Source of the DNA: Cladopsammia gracilis
Taxonomy: Eukaryota > Cnidaria > Anthozoa > Scleractinia > Dendrophylliidae
Direction of reading: 5' to 3'
NCBI GenBank assembly: GCA_022457155.1
Contig: JAJGOT010000464.1
Span: 248,001 to 312,000, forward strand
DNA: 64,000 nt
Position numbers and translations under genes: made by a program. The notes under the pieces were generated by a model. That model did not search any database and was not told the DNA's origin. It worked only from the letters and a program-made list of their open reading frames with translations. Below are positions 31,536 to 43,596 of this stretch, one piece after another. The first letter of the stretch is position 1. Every line of letters begins with the position of its first letter.

Positions 31536-32620
31536 TTGCTTTAATCTTGACTTCGGAGTATGGCTCCAAAACTGTCCTTAAATTATGTTCCCTTGCGCGA
31601 CCGACGTTGATTAATATGTCATGAAACTCCCCTATGTTTTTCCGTAAACTTATCCTTTCATCCAGACAACCACTGGATGTAACTTCCTATTCTTATCCTT
31701 CTTTTGACGCTAATAGTTTTGTTTTGCCGAACATGACGATAAGGCCATATATTCGAGGGTTTTCTTTCATTGTTCTGAGGGGTTTGAAAACGTGCTCAGA
31801 TTGTTTCCCCGGTTAATTCATCGCATTCAAAAAAATCCATTTTTATCTCCATTGCTATTGTAGTTTTCTACCGACATTGTTTGCGCAAAGAAAAAAAATG
31901 TTTTTTTCACCGCCGAAATTAAGGAAATTACTTTAGCAGCCAAATCGAATAATTATGAGAAGTTCTGCTCGCAAATGTTTCCTATCACGTTTTTTTAAGA
32001 TTTCGTGCATGAAAACTTGGGATGAAGAATTGTGATATTTTTTTCAACTGGCAAAACACAAACTTATTTTTTTCTTATATATATATATATGTATTTGCTT
32101 ATCTACATGTTAATTATTTTAATGATAAATGCAAACAGCTGAAAATCGCCCGTAAATCGGCGGTGCACATCGGTGTAAATCAGCAAATCGCATGTCCAAA
32201 TCCTCGACAGAACTTTCGGTTGCCCAACAAACCAATCAGAAATGGCGGTTTTTGTCGTGTGCAGTTACAGCTCGACGTCATAGAGATAAATGTACATTAT
32301 ACGTTTCTTAGCAACAATCAAAAACTCGTTTCCAGGCGAGTGAGCGGAGCAAATGCGATATCGCGAGACGTGTGCCGGATTCGCGGGCTCCATTTTCTCG
32401 TCTCTTCGCGCAGTGAACAGTCTTTACAAGAAATATCCTAACAGATCGCGAGTAGCCCAGTATTGTCACAAGAAAAATTAACGAGAAAAAAGCTTTCCTA
32501 CCGTAAAGTGATAAAAAACAGAGTGAACAAATCATTCGATACTCGCCAAAATCATCGCCATTTCATTTTGGTCTGTGATTCATCCTGCCATTGTAATCTA
32601 GCAAGCAGATCTTAGTCATC
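31536..32620. other. intergenic, nothing recognised
   Basis: Upstream of the orphan ORF. A 139-aa open frame at 32,022-32,441 (+) has no domain and is not called. Confidence 0.4.
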
Positions 32621-32623
32621 TTA

Positions 32624-33346
32624 AGGTCGGGACACACGAGGGGACTAGTCCCTGCGACCAGTCCCTGCGACTAGTCCCGGGGACCAAATCCCTCCGTGTG
32701 AACTGCTAATTTTCGGCAAAAATCTAGTCGCAGGGACTGAATTTTGGTCCCCACAACTGGTCCCACACTGAATTCAAACTGGTTTGAATTCGTGGGACCA
32801 GTCCCAGGGACTGGTCCCCTCAAATTTTGCTTGGTCCCTTCGTGTGAACAGTTCGTGGGACTGGTCCCTGCGACGAAATGAAAATGAACCAATCGCTGAT
32901 CAGCATTTTAAGCTCCCATAATTCTGTACGTTCTCCGTTTCAAGATGGCGGCTGAGAGACGTGAAAGTGTTGACGATACCGGGACGATACATGTGTTGAC
33001 TATGTCGAAATATCGAAATATGGTCGAAATAGGAGATTAGGAACACTGTCAACCCTCCATGGTGAACACAGTTTGTCCAGTAACGCTCAGAGTTGACTGA
33101 TACACTTTCAGCGGTTAATTTAGTAAATTTGGTTTCTGTTGAAAATTGCTCTTTTTCCATCTCCATAAAGCGATATTCTTTTTTAAAAATCGTCATAAAT
33201 GCTGCTATCTTGCTGTGAAACAGGTCCCAGCGTATAAACCCTTCAATGGACTGGTCCCCGCGACTCGTCCCATCGTGTAAACTCCGACAGGGGACCAGTC
33301 CCTGCGACCGGGTCCCTGGGACTGGTCCCCTCGTATGTGCCGACCT
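32624..33346. mobile_element. PIF/Harbinger-like element, TSD TTA
   Basis: Ends AGGTCGGGACACACGAGGGG and its near-inverse (CCCCTCGTATGTGCCGACCT), flanked by TTA at 32,621-32,623 and 33,347-33,349. Subterminal DNA repeats 'ggactagtccctgcgac' and 'ggaccagtccc' many times in both orientations. 3-bp TWA target points to PIF/Harbinger. The ~98-aa frame inside has no transposase motif. Confidence 0.75.
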
Positions 33347-33535
33347 TTACTCATTGCTTGCACTGTACTGACCGTGGGAGATCTGAGTTCAAGATTAGCC
33401 TTCGACAGTCCATCGATTGTTAAAAATTTTCATTAAGAGATGCGAATACACCAAACTTGGTTCGTTTGTTTTTATGAGATTATATTTTTTGCTTAATCCT
33501 CACAAAACCATGGTCAAACATCGTGAGTTATTTAG

Positions 33536-34245
33536 TACGTGGTTCTGACTTTTGAGTCTGTGGATCAAACTCTATAGTGTGACCATCCAAATAAAACCTC
33601 TTCAGCAGTACTTTTGCATGGTACGATTTGTTCTAACTTTTGAGTCTGTTGATGAAATCCTATGGTATGACCATTCAAATGAAACCTCTTCAGCAGTACT
33701 TTTGCATGGTACCATTTGTTCTAACTTTTGAGCCTGTAGATGAAACTCTATTAAAAGTGTGACCATTCAAATGAAAGCTGTTAAACCATCAGTACTAGCT
33801 GAGCTAATCACGAAAACAAGTTCGGCGAGACTGGCCCGAGCGAACGAGCCGAGGGAAAGTCCATGTGGTGCTGTTTATTATGCTGTACAAAGTGGTTCTA
33901 ACTTTTGATCGAGTTTGTGAATTTTCAGACTTGAGTCCGTGAATTCCCAAAGTGTCACCATTCAAATGAAAGCTACCGAGCAATACTTTTCTGCATGTGG
34001 AGCTGTTTATTATGCCGCTGGTTTTTGAGTCTGTGGATGTGGATATCCTACAGCGTGATCGCATTTAAATGAAAGCAGTCGAGCAGTGCTTTGCTGTGGT
34101 ACTGTTTATTATGCTGTACAAGGTGGTTCTAACTTTTGAGTCTGTGGATGAAATCCTAAAGTGTGACCATTCAAATGAAAGCTACAGAGCAGTACGTTCC
34201 TGTGGTACTGTTTATTATGTTAAACAAGTCTGTTCAAGCAGACTG
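33536..34245 (+). repeat. minisatellite array of ~105-120 bp units
   Basis: Six to seven units with 'ttctaacttttgagtctgtg', 'gtgaccattcaaatgaaa' and 'cagtactttt'. Two sub-types: 'gaaacctcttcagcagtact...catggtac' and 'gaaagctactgagcagtact...gtttattatgctgtacaa'. One unit is interrupted around 33,800-33,860 by unrelated sequence (ctagctgagctaatcacgaa...). Confidence 0.85.
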
Positions 34246-35390
34246 TGAAAGGTTTTAAGGGGGCACTCGACACTTGGGCACCGACTGAACATTAATAGGG
34301 AGGGCGCATGATAAAATATAAATATTTTGAATTGTTTCTATCAACATCAACAACCGCAACTTCTTAATGTACATATTTTTGTTGCAAGGTTTTACAAACC
34401 GTTCACCACTGGAATACCACAAGTGTAATGTTTTTACACTTGCGGCTACTTTGTCGGCTCCGTTTCATGAAACTGATCTTGCATTTTAAATTGTTAAACA
34501 ATAAAACAAAACACACACACACAAACAAATATTTTAAAAACTCGACAAATATTGCTTCCCAACATGTAGGAAGACACTGTGAGCACAAAACGCTTGGCAA
34601 TGCCCAACTCGATAAAGCTAGCGTCCACCGTAGGAAACAAATCTTGGTTTGAATTCAGTATGAAATATATACACAGCATTTTTCAGTTCCCTGGTCCTTC
34701 ATCCATCTTTAAATCAGAAATCGTTAGTTTTAGTTAATGATGTGAGTTTTAAAACCATTACAACATTTACAATCGGGCATGTACGTTTTTTTCTCGATGC
34801 GCACAGTTAATCAGTTAACTCTTGAAACGACATGCATGTATGCACGTACGCGAGTGATGTTGAGTCATTGCAAAAGAACATTTTCTCTTGGTTTTTTGTG
34901 ATATGCTTGTGCTTATTTAAATCCTGTGGTACACGGTTCAACATTTTGAATAGTGCGTCATGTCATGTTGAATATTGAAGTAGGTGATTCAACATGTTGC
35001 TTTAAAATAGAGACAGGCTCTATTTTTGCAACTTGTTGAACGACCTCAGTCAACCGTTTTAAAATGTTGAATTTGTTTTATTTCTACCCATTCATCAAGT
35101 TGCAACACCGTTCAATATTTGTTGAGCAACAAACGTTGAACCGATGTTGAACCGTTTATCATTCGCTTCATTTCCGTTCCCACCGGTGAAGTGAAATAAG
35201 AACGAAGTGCAACTAGCGTTTTTTGGCTACTGGTATATGCCAGTATTTTACGCCGGTTTCCCGAACAAGCATGAGCAGAAATAAGAGGGAAAAGTCACTA
35301 ATTTCTCACTTGTGCTTGTGCTCATCAAAAGCCTTTTGGTTCCCACGCGATTTTTTGTTATGCTTTATGCTTGAGTGAAACCAGGCGTGT
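34246..35390. other. intergenic with a GTTGAAC-rich inverted-repeat segment
   Basis: Between about 34,930 and 35,160 words such as cggttcaac, gtgattcaac, gttgaacga, cgttgaaccgatgttgaacc alternate in both orientations, suggesting a decayed DNA transposon with clustered subterminal motifs. (AC)n at 34,511-34,524. No gene. Confidence 0.45.
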
Positions 35391-35612
35391 TAACCCTTTC
35401 ACTCCCAGAGTCAATTATGGAGACATGTAGTTTAGTTCTAACTTTTGAGTCTGTTGACAAAATCCTATAATGTGACCATTCAAATGAAACCTCTTTGTCA
35501 GTGAGTGGTTTTTCATGCTATAATTTGTTTTTCAATGACATTTTACAAAATAAAATTTTGTAAACTCTTTTTGATGTTTGGCACTCTTGATCGACTCTTG
35601 AGAGTTGAAGAG
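35391..35612 (+). mobile_element. MITE of the 'CACTCCCAGAGT' family, one internal unit
   Basis: Starts TAACCCTTTCACTCCCAGAG, ends with ggcactcttgatc...gagagttgaa, and contains one 'gagtctgttgac..atgtgaccattcaaatgaaacctctt' unit. Same family as 1217-1424 (minus) and 52,466-52,760. Confidence 0.7.
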
Positions 35613-36394
35613 CTAAATGCGCAATGTATTTAGATACTCTATCCATATTCTGCTTGATAGCATTTGCGTCGTTATTAGTTGTGTCGGCGGAATATTCGTT
35701 ATACGTGATTTAACCGGAGAGCATTGTTATTATATTGCTGAGTTAAATTGCTTGATCGTCAAAAATGCTGTTTATGATATTGCAACAGTTACCGGCCTAA
35801 CTTGTTAGTTGATGATATAATAATACCGTTATATTGTGCATGTTACATATAAATATGCTCACATGAGATTAAACTTCCGTCTTAGTGCAGTTTGACACTT
35901 GTGGAGTTGTACACACTTAACTGACCGAGAGTAACTGAACAACTTTTAACAACAGCGACAACCGTCTTCGCTCGCTTGTCGCGGTTAACCCCATTTTACC
36001 CTCGAGAGACCCTCTCGAGATCAATTAACCACCAGACATAGCATCGAATAAAGGCCGACGAAATTTCCAAAAAAAAAAAAAACAGTCGATCGGTCCAATA
36101 CTCTTGCAAATAAAAGTGATGCTATATCGAACCACAACGACTGAAAGAAAACAGTGATTGTAATCTTTGTAGCGGTGACTTTGCAATAACGTGGAGGTAT
36201 ATTGAGATGACGTCAAATGATTTTAGTGCACGCAGTTAGTAGATTTCTCATGCAAACTGCGTTCCCTGGTGAAATAATCAAGCTGCCAACTCTGTATCTG
36301 AGTACTTCTGATTGGTTAATAAGATTGGCCCTAGAATAAGAGTAAATAGACATGGGAACCTCTTGTAAAAAAGGAGACTGATTTTAACTACAAG
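35613..36394. other. intergenic, nothing recognised
   Basis: No gene supported; poly-A run near 36,069-36,082. Confidence 0.4.
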
Positions 36395-36784
36395 TAAGGC
36401 CGATAACATGAGCCGAATTGGCTCAATTAGCCGATCGAGATGACTTTCAGTTCATCAGCTTATTACATGAAGCAAGCCAACACGGGCAAGCTGGTTTTGG
36501 CATAAACGTTGTTGGCGGAAAATCCTCGCATTTAGAAAGAAACATTTTGATTTACTCGCGAGCCGGTATTGTTTTTTTTTTTGGAAGGGAATTTTTCGGT
36601 TGGCTCCGTCAACGCGATGACGTAAACTGCTCACCCGGTTAGCCTTAAGTCTGATATAGAGATACCGGGATCTCTGCTAACCGGTCTGGTCCATTTCTAC
36701 ATTGTATTTGTCATTTTATCGCGAAGCTGATTTTTGTTGAGCCACCCCGGTTAGCCGCGCCAAGCTCAGGTATAATCGGCCTTA
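36395..36784. mobile_element. TIR element, TAAGGCCGAT ends
   Basis: TAAGGCCGATAACATGAGC at the left pairs with the complement of the right end (TAAGGCCGATTATACCTGAG), and 'ccggttagcc'/'gctaaccgg' repeats lie near the right arm. About 390 bp; TSD unclear. Confidence 0.6.
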
Positions 36785-37064
36785 AAAGACCTTATTTAAC
36801 GTCCTGTCTTCTTTGGAAATAAGAGGTATCGGAAAAGTGTACCTTTTAAAAAAAATACTTCTTAAAAATATAGTGTCTTTGTTTTTCTTCATTTTTAAAA
36901 AAAAATTATTTATTGCGTATCTGCAACAACGTACATTATTTTAATTACAATATTTACATTCATTACATACTTACTTACAAGCTCGGAGAGTTAGCATACA
37001 GGTTCCAGTGCATGGAAAATTTTACTGAAGTGTTGACGTTTAACATGAAATTGGCACGACCATT

Positions 37065-37315
37065 TCTACTGCTTATATTTTGCATTGCTACGCTTTATGA
37101 TTGGCTAAAAAAAAAAACTCGCGCCACTTTCCCAACCAATCAGAAGTAAAACCAAAACCAATTGTGACTTGCTCGCACGCGTTTTCCCGCGCTTGGCGCC
37201 GGCGACATGTATTAGCCTCGAGCTCTGATTGGTTCATTGGATTGTCTGCGTCTGTTGTGATTGGTCAGAGTGATTATTTTGGTTTTACGACAACCAAGTG
37301 AAAACTGCTTTATGA
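37065..37315 (+). mobile_element. CCAAT-rich MITE, copy 1
   Basis: Shares 'cgcgccactttc', 'ccaatcagaagtaaaacc', 'cgttttcccgcgcttggcgc' and 'gattggttcattggattg' with copies at 43,397 and 45,315. Contains CCAAT on both strands several times. The left terminus is less clear than in the 45.3-kb copy. Confidence 0.75.
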
Positions 37316-37559
37316 AGGACATGTGAAAAGAAGGGCCATGTTAGAATAAACTGTTTAGATCTAGAATTTTGATGAGGTCAGGTGAAAACGAAGAATAAAA
37401 TGAAAAGAAAACCTTTCTTGCCTTTCTGATTCCGATAACGTCTCGCTCGCGACTCTGCTTATTGATTTTCACCAGAATATATTGGGTTTGATAAGATTCT
37501 GATCACGTCGCTAGTTGATTCCGACTAGCAGCACAACAACTCTGTTTACGTGCGTTATG

Positions 37560-38240
37560 GATATTTCTTCATCTCCTAGCCCTCCTCTTGCGGGGAGCTT
37601 GAACCAGAATGGGAAATAGAAGGTTTCACGGTCGTGCATGGCCGCCATTTTGAAAGTAGTACAAGCGTAGTGTGAAATTCAGTGTTTGTATGAGAATTCA
37701 AATATCTCCGGTAAAATTTAATTTCTGGAATATTAATTGTCTGCAAGTTTACGATTTCCTGTAAACGTTTTTTACAGCGATCAAATTTTGGGGTTGTAAT
37801 TGTGCTTGAAAACGCGTTTTTGCTTTTGAGTTTTCTATACATTTCTTTGTAAGACTTTCCCGCGAAAACAGTTTTACAGACAAAAGTACGAAAACTGAAA
37901 ACGCCACTACACTCTTCCCTGCATTTTGCTGCATCTCTCAAACTTGACAAATATAATCTTTTTACAGCAATATTTCGGAAATATTTTACATCTAATAGAT
38001 AGCCCGCGATGTGCTCTACAAGAGCGGGGGGTCCGTGACGTCATCCAAAATATCCGTGAAACCCCCCCCCCCCCCCCTTGTACGTCCGAGGGTTAATGAT
38101 ACAAATACTGTATTTTGCACCATGTTTGCTGCGGCTACTTTCAAAATGGCGCCCACGACCGTGAAAACGTCCGTTCAGCTTGGATTTGAGACGAACAAGG
38201 AGATAATCGACGACTCCGAATCTAACAGTAACCACCGAGA
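37560..38240. repeat. inverted-repeat element with internal C tract
   Basis: TTTCACGGTCGTGCATGGCC and CCATTTTGAAAGTAGTAC (37,627-37,664) recur inverted at 38,126-38,163 (gctactttcaaaatggcgcc, cacgaccgtgaaa). Between them lie a 124-codon minus-strand open frame without domains and a 16-C tract at 38,062-38,077. Probably a decayed DNA transposon. Confidence 0.5.
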
Positions 38241-41200
38241 TACCATCCTCTACTCGAGTGGTGTCCTGTGTTTAAATCCAGCCCCAAAATATTAATACTT
38301 TTGTTTTCATTTTGCGACGTGACTCTCCCAAACCTTAATCACCAAGCGAATCCAGAACAACAGAGGAAAACGAACGTGTTGATTTTTTTTTGTTCGTTTT
38401 GTACAATTTCACTTTTTATAAGGCTAGACGTTAAAACTATTCTAAAACCACAGTAAACCACTTAAAACAAAGGATGGTAAGTCTGTTGTGACTCTCACAG
38501 AAACCGGCTCTTGCTAGTTTTTATCCCATTATTCTGACAGAAACCGCATCTTCGACATCCCAGGCAACGTCCTCGGGCTATTTAGCACGTTTTTGCCTCC
38601 CCATTCGTGGCGATTTCAGTTTAGAATAGATTTCCAAAAATTATACTTAGAATAAACCGGTTTTGTCCTACGATAAAGCAGAAACAGCACGTCAGACATG
38701 TGGAACGCGGGGGCGTCCTCGTGACTTAACAGGTGTTACTTTGTAAGGGACAGGGGTGACTTTTTTTTTTTTGCTTTAAAGCGATGGTTATTTGTTTTGA
38801 AATGAAGTTCAGTGGCTAATTGTTGGTGGTATAATTTTCTGCCGGTTTTGCTTTAATGGTTATTTCCTGCAATTTTGAGTCAAATATTATAGTTTTGTGG
38901 CAGTATTTTAGTCTGGGTTGCGGCCTTTTAGTAAATGTGATAACTTACATTTTCACCCAGTTCAAACAATGAATTGTAAATTAAGTCTATTATTTTATCT
39001 GGAACTGAAATCGGTTTACGTGACTAAAGACAAAAAGCTAGGCAGATTTGACGTAGACGAAACGTTATTTTAGTCAATAAAGGAGCTATTTTTGTCATGC
39101 TGTTCCATTTCCAATCCTATTTCATGGATTTATTTCCTCTTTTTGTAACATCCAATCGCTTCATTAATGTTTGCGCAATTGCTTTCTGATATTAAGTAAA
39201 AACTGAGAGAAAGGTCACTTTTTTCACGTTTAGGTTTACAGGTCACTTGTTATAAGAAAGGAAGGTTTAAATCTATTAAGTAAAGCCAGCATTTGCTCCA
39301 TTGAACCATTTCAAGATACCTTGAAATCACGAGTTTTGTAAATTATGCAACATACTGGTCTGGTAATATTTGCGTAGTGGGTGTCAGTAGTTATGGAAAC
39401 GATAGTAACACACGAAATGTTGACGAAATTGGCAAATTTTAAAGTGAAAAAAGCTGACAAGATTCGTTTTCAGAACTAAACAGGAAGTTTTACCTAAAAT
39501 TAAAAGTTGATAGAAGCGTCAGTTTTAAATGAATACTATTTAAATTATGGGGATCTCCGCTGTCCAATGCGTCATCAGTTCTCGGGATTGGCGCGAAAAT
39601 CCGCCAAACTTGTTTGCTGGTTTTGAGCTTCCATTTACGATGCCATACTTTTTGTTTGAAAACCTTGAGTTATTAAAACATTTTTGTTTATTTAATGATC
39701 GTTTTTGGACTGTGTGTAATGAGATCTTTCCAACGCTTGCCCGCCCGAATCTTTAATCAGGCTGTGACTGTGAGTGGGTGTAATTTATTTTCGGGATCGG
39801 CGCCGCCGATCCCGACGAGATATTTCCGATTGTTTCATCAAACACGGTTCAAGTAAGCTTAATATAAATGGCGTGCGAATACCGGGGAAGGATAGAATAG
39901 CAGAAGTTTCGGATATCTAGTATGTACAAGGTGAGGTTTTGTTAAACTATTTGTGTTTACAAAGGGCAACTTTCGTCTTTTACTGAGATTTTGAATTTAT
40001 CGAACTTTTGGGACTGCACTGACGTGTGCAAGGCCATGTTTATGAAAGATGCGAAGCTTTGTTATAGTGGGATATATTTCTCTTATTTCCTCAAAATAAG
40101 TTCCAAACCAAGACAAATTGGTGTGAATGAAATAATACGATAATTTGAGGCTCCCTATAAGTTTGAAGATAGAAAAATCACGTTCTAAAATATTGAATTT
40201 TATCGTAGTGTCGTGGTGTCGCGACTGGTCATTCGCATCGTAGTAGATTGCGTTTGTATACAAACAATTGGCGCCCACAGAACTTATGAATGAAATTCTT
40301 TTGAGGAGGCTTAATTTACGACCGAATTATTTCTTAGTCTAAAGACGAAGGACATTTTAAGATTTATCCTTTACGAACTTTCAGATAGAGGGGAATTTGA
40401 ATGTCTTTGGTTTTAAAAACTTGTCTGCAGACGAATATTGAATCGGGCAGTAAATTTCCACGTGCATTAGCGTCCTAGAGGTTACGCGCCGCTTTTGTCT
40501 AAGTTATAATATCTCGGCTTAAGATCTTTATTTCTTTAAAATTCTTCCTCTAAAACACATTGTTGACAAAGAGAGGCAAAGTTTTCAATCTGTCTCGATT
40601 TTTAACGGTCTTAGAATACGAGATCTGTCGAATGCCCTGCCAGTTGTACTAATAACACAAAGATGTCTCGTGCCAGCTATACTGTCGTTGCCATGCCATT
40701 GTTTTGGGTGTAATTTATTAAAGAGAATAAATTCGATAACCTTTGCTTTAACTATCGGTTTCTGGAAAGTTCTACCATCAATATACCCTCTTAAAAAACA
40801 CCGTGTAATGTTATGTAATGATAAGACTTTGTAAAGAGGTTGTGGATTGAAAATGACAACACTAAATTTGAAATTCACACGGAAGAGATTGTCACTTAAA
40901 ATGTCAACTAAAAATAAAGATAATTTTAGATTCGCTGTTTTTTCGTTGTCATGATCCAAAATGATCGATCGTTAACTTTCAAGATCGCTCACTATTCTTT
41001 TAAGTGGAGTTTACGCAAATCACGTTTTTAAAATTTCAACACAATACCTGTCATTGCATTTGTTGAAGCGAAAACTGCCCTTGAACTGTTTATTTTGTCA
41101 ATCATTCTTGCCATTCTTGCGTTTTACAATTCACGCGATACCTATTGAATTTTTTTTAATTGCTACGGGGGTTAAAATGAATGGGAAAATGAGATCCCGC

Positions 41201-42125
41201 CGAGAAATACAATGTTTTAACTTACCTGACATTAATCATGCCTTGATTTGTTATTTTCTTCTTGTAATGCGCTGTTGTTAATAAAACCTCTAGGTATCTT
41301 TCACGGTCAATTTTATTGGGTGATTTTAATTACGAATTGATAATCATTGATGCTTATAATACCCGCAGTTAGATCCAAGTGTTCTTACAAAGACTAAACT
41401 AATGCTAATTAAGGCAATCTTCGCTGTGAGTGATAATTATAGATTCTGTTTTCCTCTGGACGCGCAAATTATACGTCAGTATAGATGCCAGAACTATTAA
41501 AACATATATTTTAACATATTTACTTATCGAGCGGAAGACTTTTCAGTTTACGCAAGAATGGCTGACCGCAACTTCCCTTAAATCAAGAGTTTGAAAGAGC
41601 AAGGAATTTGAAAAACTCGTCATGTGATTTCGTATTGAAATTTTGTCACGTCATGATCATTATGAAACTAATTTGAGACGCTTTTTGTTTAGAATTACAG
41701 ATATTGCAGTGCTAAGATCCCGAGTGGTTGAAATGTTTGTCATTTTCCATTTGATGGGGTTTCGATCCAATTTCTGAGTCATCGAGTGTATGCACCTTTA
41801 TACCCCCATTAATCAAACAGGCGTCGAGGTCAAATACTGAACTTGATAACCGAAAAATATTACTTATAAATATTGCATTTGATATATTACGTCTTCCATG
41901 CTCAAAGAATCTTTTAAGTCAACAAGCTTTTGATTTTAACAATTGCATACAACTTCTGTAAAGGAACTTATTTTAAGCCTTACTTTGTTACAATAGATAA
42001 TTAGTGCCCTGTGTAAAACTTTGGTTTGTAATGCGTATTTGTTGATTTTTTGTTCATTTCGCGCGCTTTGGTTGTTTTGCCATGTGACCCATGTTAAAGT
42101 AATTGTCATGTGGTATATCTGGTTG
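38241..42125. other. long AT-rich intergenic stretch
   Basis: I see no exon with conserved protein features. Open frames at 39,547-39,756 (+) and 40,585-40,959 (-) have no domain. A perfect short palindrome lies at 39,791-39,815. Confidence 0.45.
39791..39815. repeat. GC-rich perfect hairpin
   Basis: TCGGGATCGGC, 3-nt loop gcc, GCCGATCCCGA: an 11-bp perfect stem in an AT-rich setting. No T run follows, and there is no adjacent gene; role unknown. Confidence 0.6.
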
Positions 42126-42129
42126 ACGT

Positions 42130-42500
42130 CATGAATAGCGAGTTTTAGCCCCCGGGTGGAGGGGGGGGGGGGGGGGGGGGCGGGAGAGAGAATGCTCCTC
42201 TACGTAAGCCATATCTAGGTATGTGCGGCCCAAATGTGTATGGTTTTCGAGCAAAAAATCGTGATTGTTTTCGAGCTGTATTGGTCTGCAAATAGAATAC
42301 AATAAATAGAATTTTGGTCCAAAAATAGGTATGTTTCGTGTTCTGATCTCAAAATGCCTGGATATAGATGTTTGCCATTTTGGCTTGAAAAATGGCGAAA
42401 TTCTAATGGTGAGGTCTGAAAATGAGCAGGGAAGATCACTTTTACTGATCCCTCCTCAGTTCCTTCGACTGCCTCTTGGAGGAAGGAAAATTGAGACGTC
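42130..42500 (+). repeat. decayed 'GTATGTGCGGCCC' repeat with 20-G tract
   Basis: Related to the element at 55,514-56,204: 'taggtatgtgcggccc', 'gtatggttttcgagc' and repeated 'tttggtc(t/c)g/aaa' words. A run of 20 G lies at 42,161-42,180. It also preserves, uninterrupted, the site where the 55.5-kb copy carries a LINE insertion. Confidence 0.65.
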
Positions 42501-43396
42501 TGCGCACAGCCATAAATCGATTTCATGCTTGTTAAGAAACTGTTGTCATTCTTTATATTTTAACACTCAAATTTGCGGAAAATTTTTTCAGGTGTTTAAT
42601 CTTTAAGTGGCGAGGCTATATTTATCTTCCAGTTTCACCGGAACATCCAAAACGAGCGTTATTGAGTCGGTATTCCAAAAATATTCCTTTTATAATGCCG
42701 AACGGAAAGTGTTCGTTCGTTTTGCTATTTTTGTCTCATTTCTTACACCCATGGAAAATGAGCATTCCGAATGGTTCGAGGAGCGGTCCAATTTTTCATT
42801 TACGGATCGCTAAAATGGACAACTCAAAAACTGATTTAACTTTAGTTTCAACATAATCTTTGCGAAAGTGTCTGGCTCTTTTTTTCCTTTCTTTTTGTAA
42901 GTTATGATCGCGACTTTCAGCTCGGTCCAAACATTTGCCAAAAAGCACTTGATAAATATTTCTCTTATACACTACGTTCGGCTCAATAACACATATATTT
43001 TAAACCGCGTCATTTTCAATTTCAGTTGGCATGGTTCCCAGTATATAATCGTATAACATGCGGTGTCGCAAACGAAAAATTAAAAATAACATTTTTACTG
43101 ATGTTGTTATGACTAGGAAAGAGGCGAGGCGAGTTGTTGTGTACACGAAGAGACAGCTGGTTTCAGCGACTGATTTGGCTTTTTATTGTCTGTTTCTTTT
43201 ATTTAGTCGCAAAGACTGGTTGCACGAGCGGTAAACACGAGGAGACTGCTGTGACCTGTCGCTTCAATTTACAATCACCTGAAACAAGTCGTCACGACCA
43301 AATTTTGGTCGCCGCGACAAGGATTTTTTCCCTGAAAATGAGTAGTTCACATGCAGTTCACACGAAGGCGACTACAGTCACCGCGACCATTTGCCG
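42501..43396. other. intergenic, nothing recognised
   Basis: No gene; a 149-aa open frame (43,134-43,583) runs into the MITE below and is not called. Confidence 0.4.
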
Positions 43397-43596
43397 CAAG
43401 ACGCGCCACTTTCTCAACCAATCAGAAGCAAAACCAAAGCCAATCATGACTTGCTCGCACGTGTTTTCCCGCGCTTGGCGCCGGCAACACGTATTTGCTT
43501 CGAGTTGTGATTGGTTCATTGGATTGGCTGCGTCTGTTGTGATTGGCCAGAGTAATAAGTCTGGTTTTACGACACTCAATTGAATACCGCTCTATT
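43397..43596 (+). mobile_element. CCAAT-rich MITE, copy 2
   Basis: Aligns to copies 1 and 3 from 'gcgccactttctcaaccaat' to the right terminus 'ttttacgacactcaattgaa'...'ctctatt'. CCAAT at several positions on both strands. The left arm is replaced by unrelated GTCGC-rich sequence. Confidence 0.75.

Noticed and set aside
32671..33196. Open frames within the TTA-flanked element as transposase remnants
   Set aside because: They mostly translate the subterminal repeats; no catalytic motif.
37576..37950. 124-codon minus-strand open frame
   Set aside because: Lies inside an inverted-repeat element and lacks any transposase or other motif.
40585..40959. 124-codon minus-strand open frame
   Set aside because: No recognisable domain, no paralogue in the window, no splice partner; could be chance in AT-rich DNA.
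43134..43583. 149-codon plus-strand open frame
   Set aside because: Its second half is translated MITE (copies at 37.1 and 45.4 kb), and the first half has no domain or splice support.
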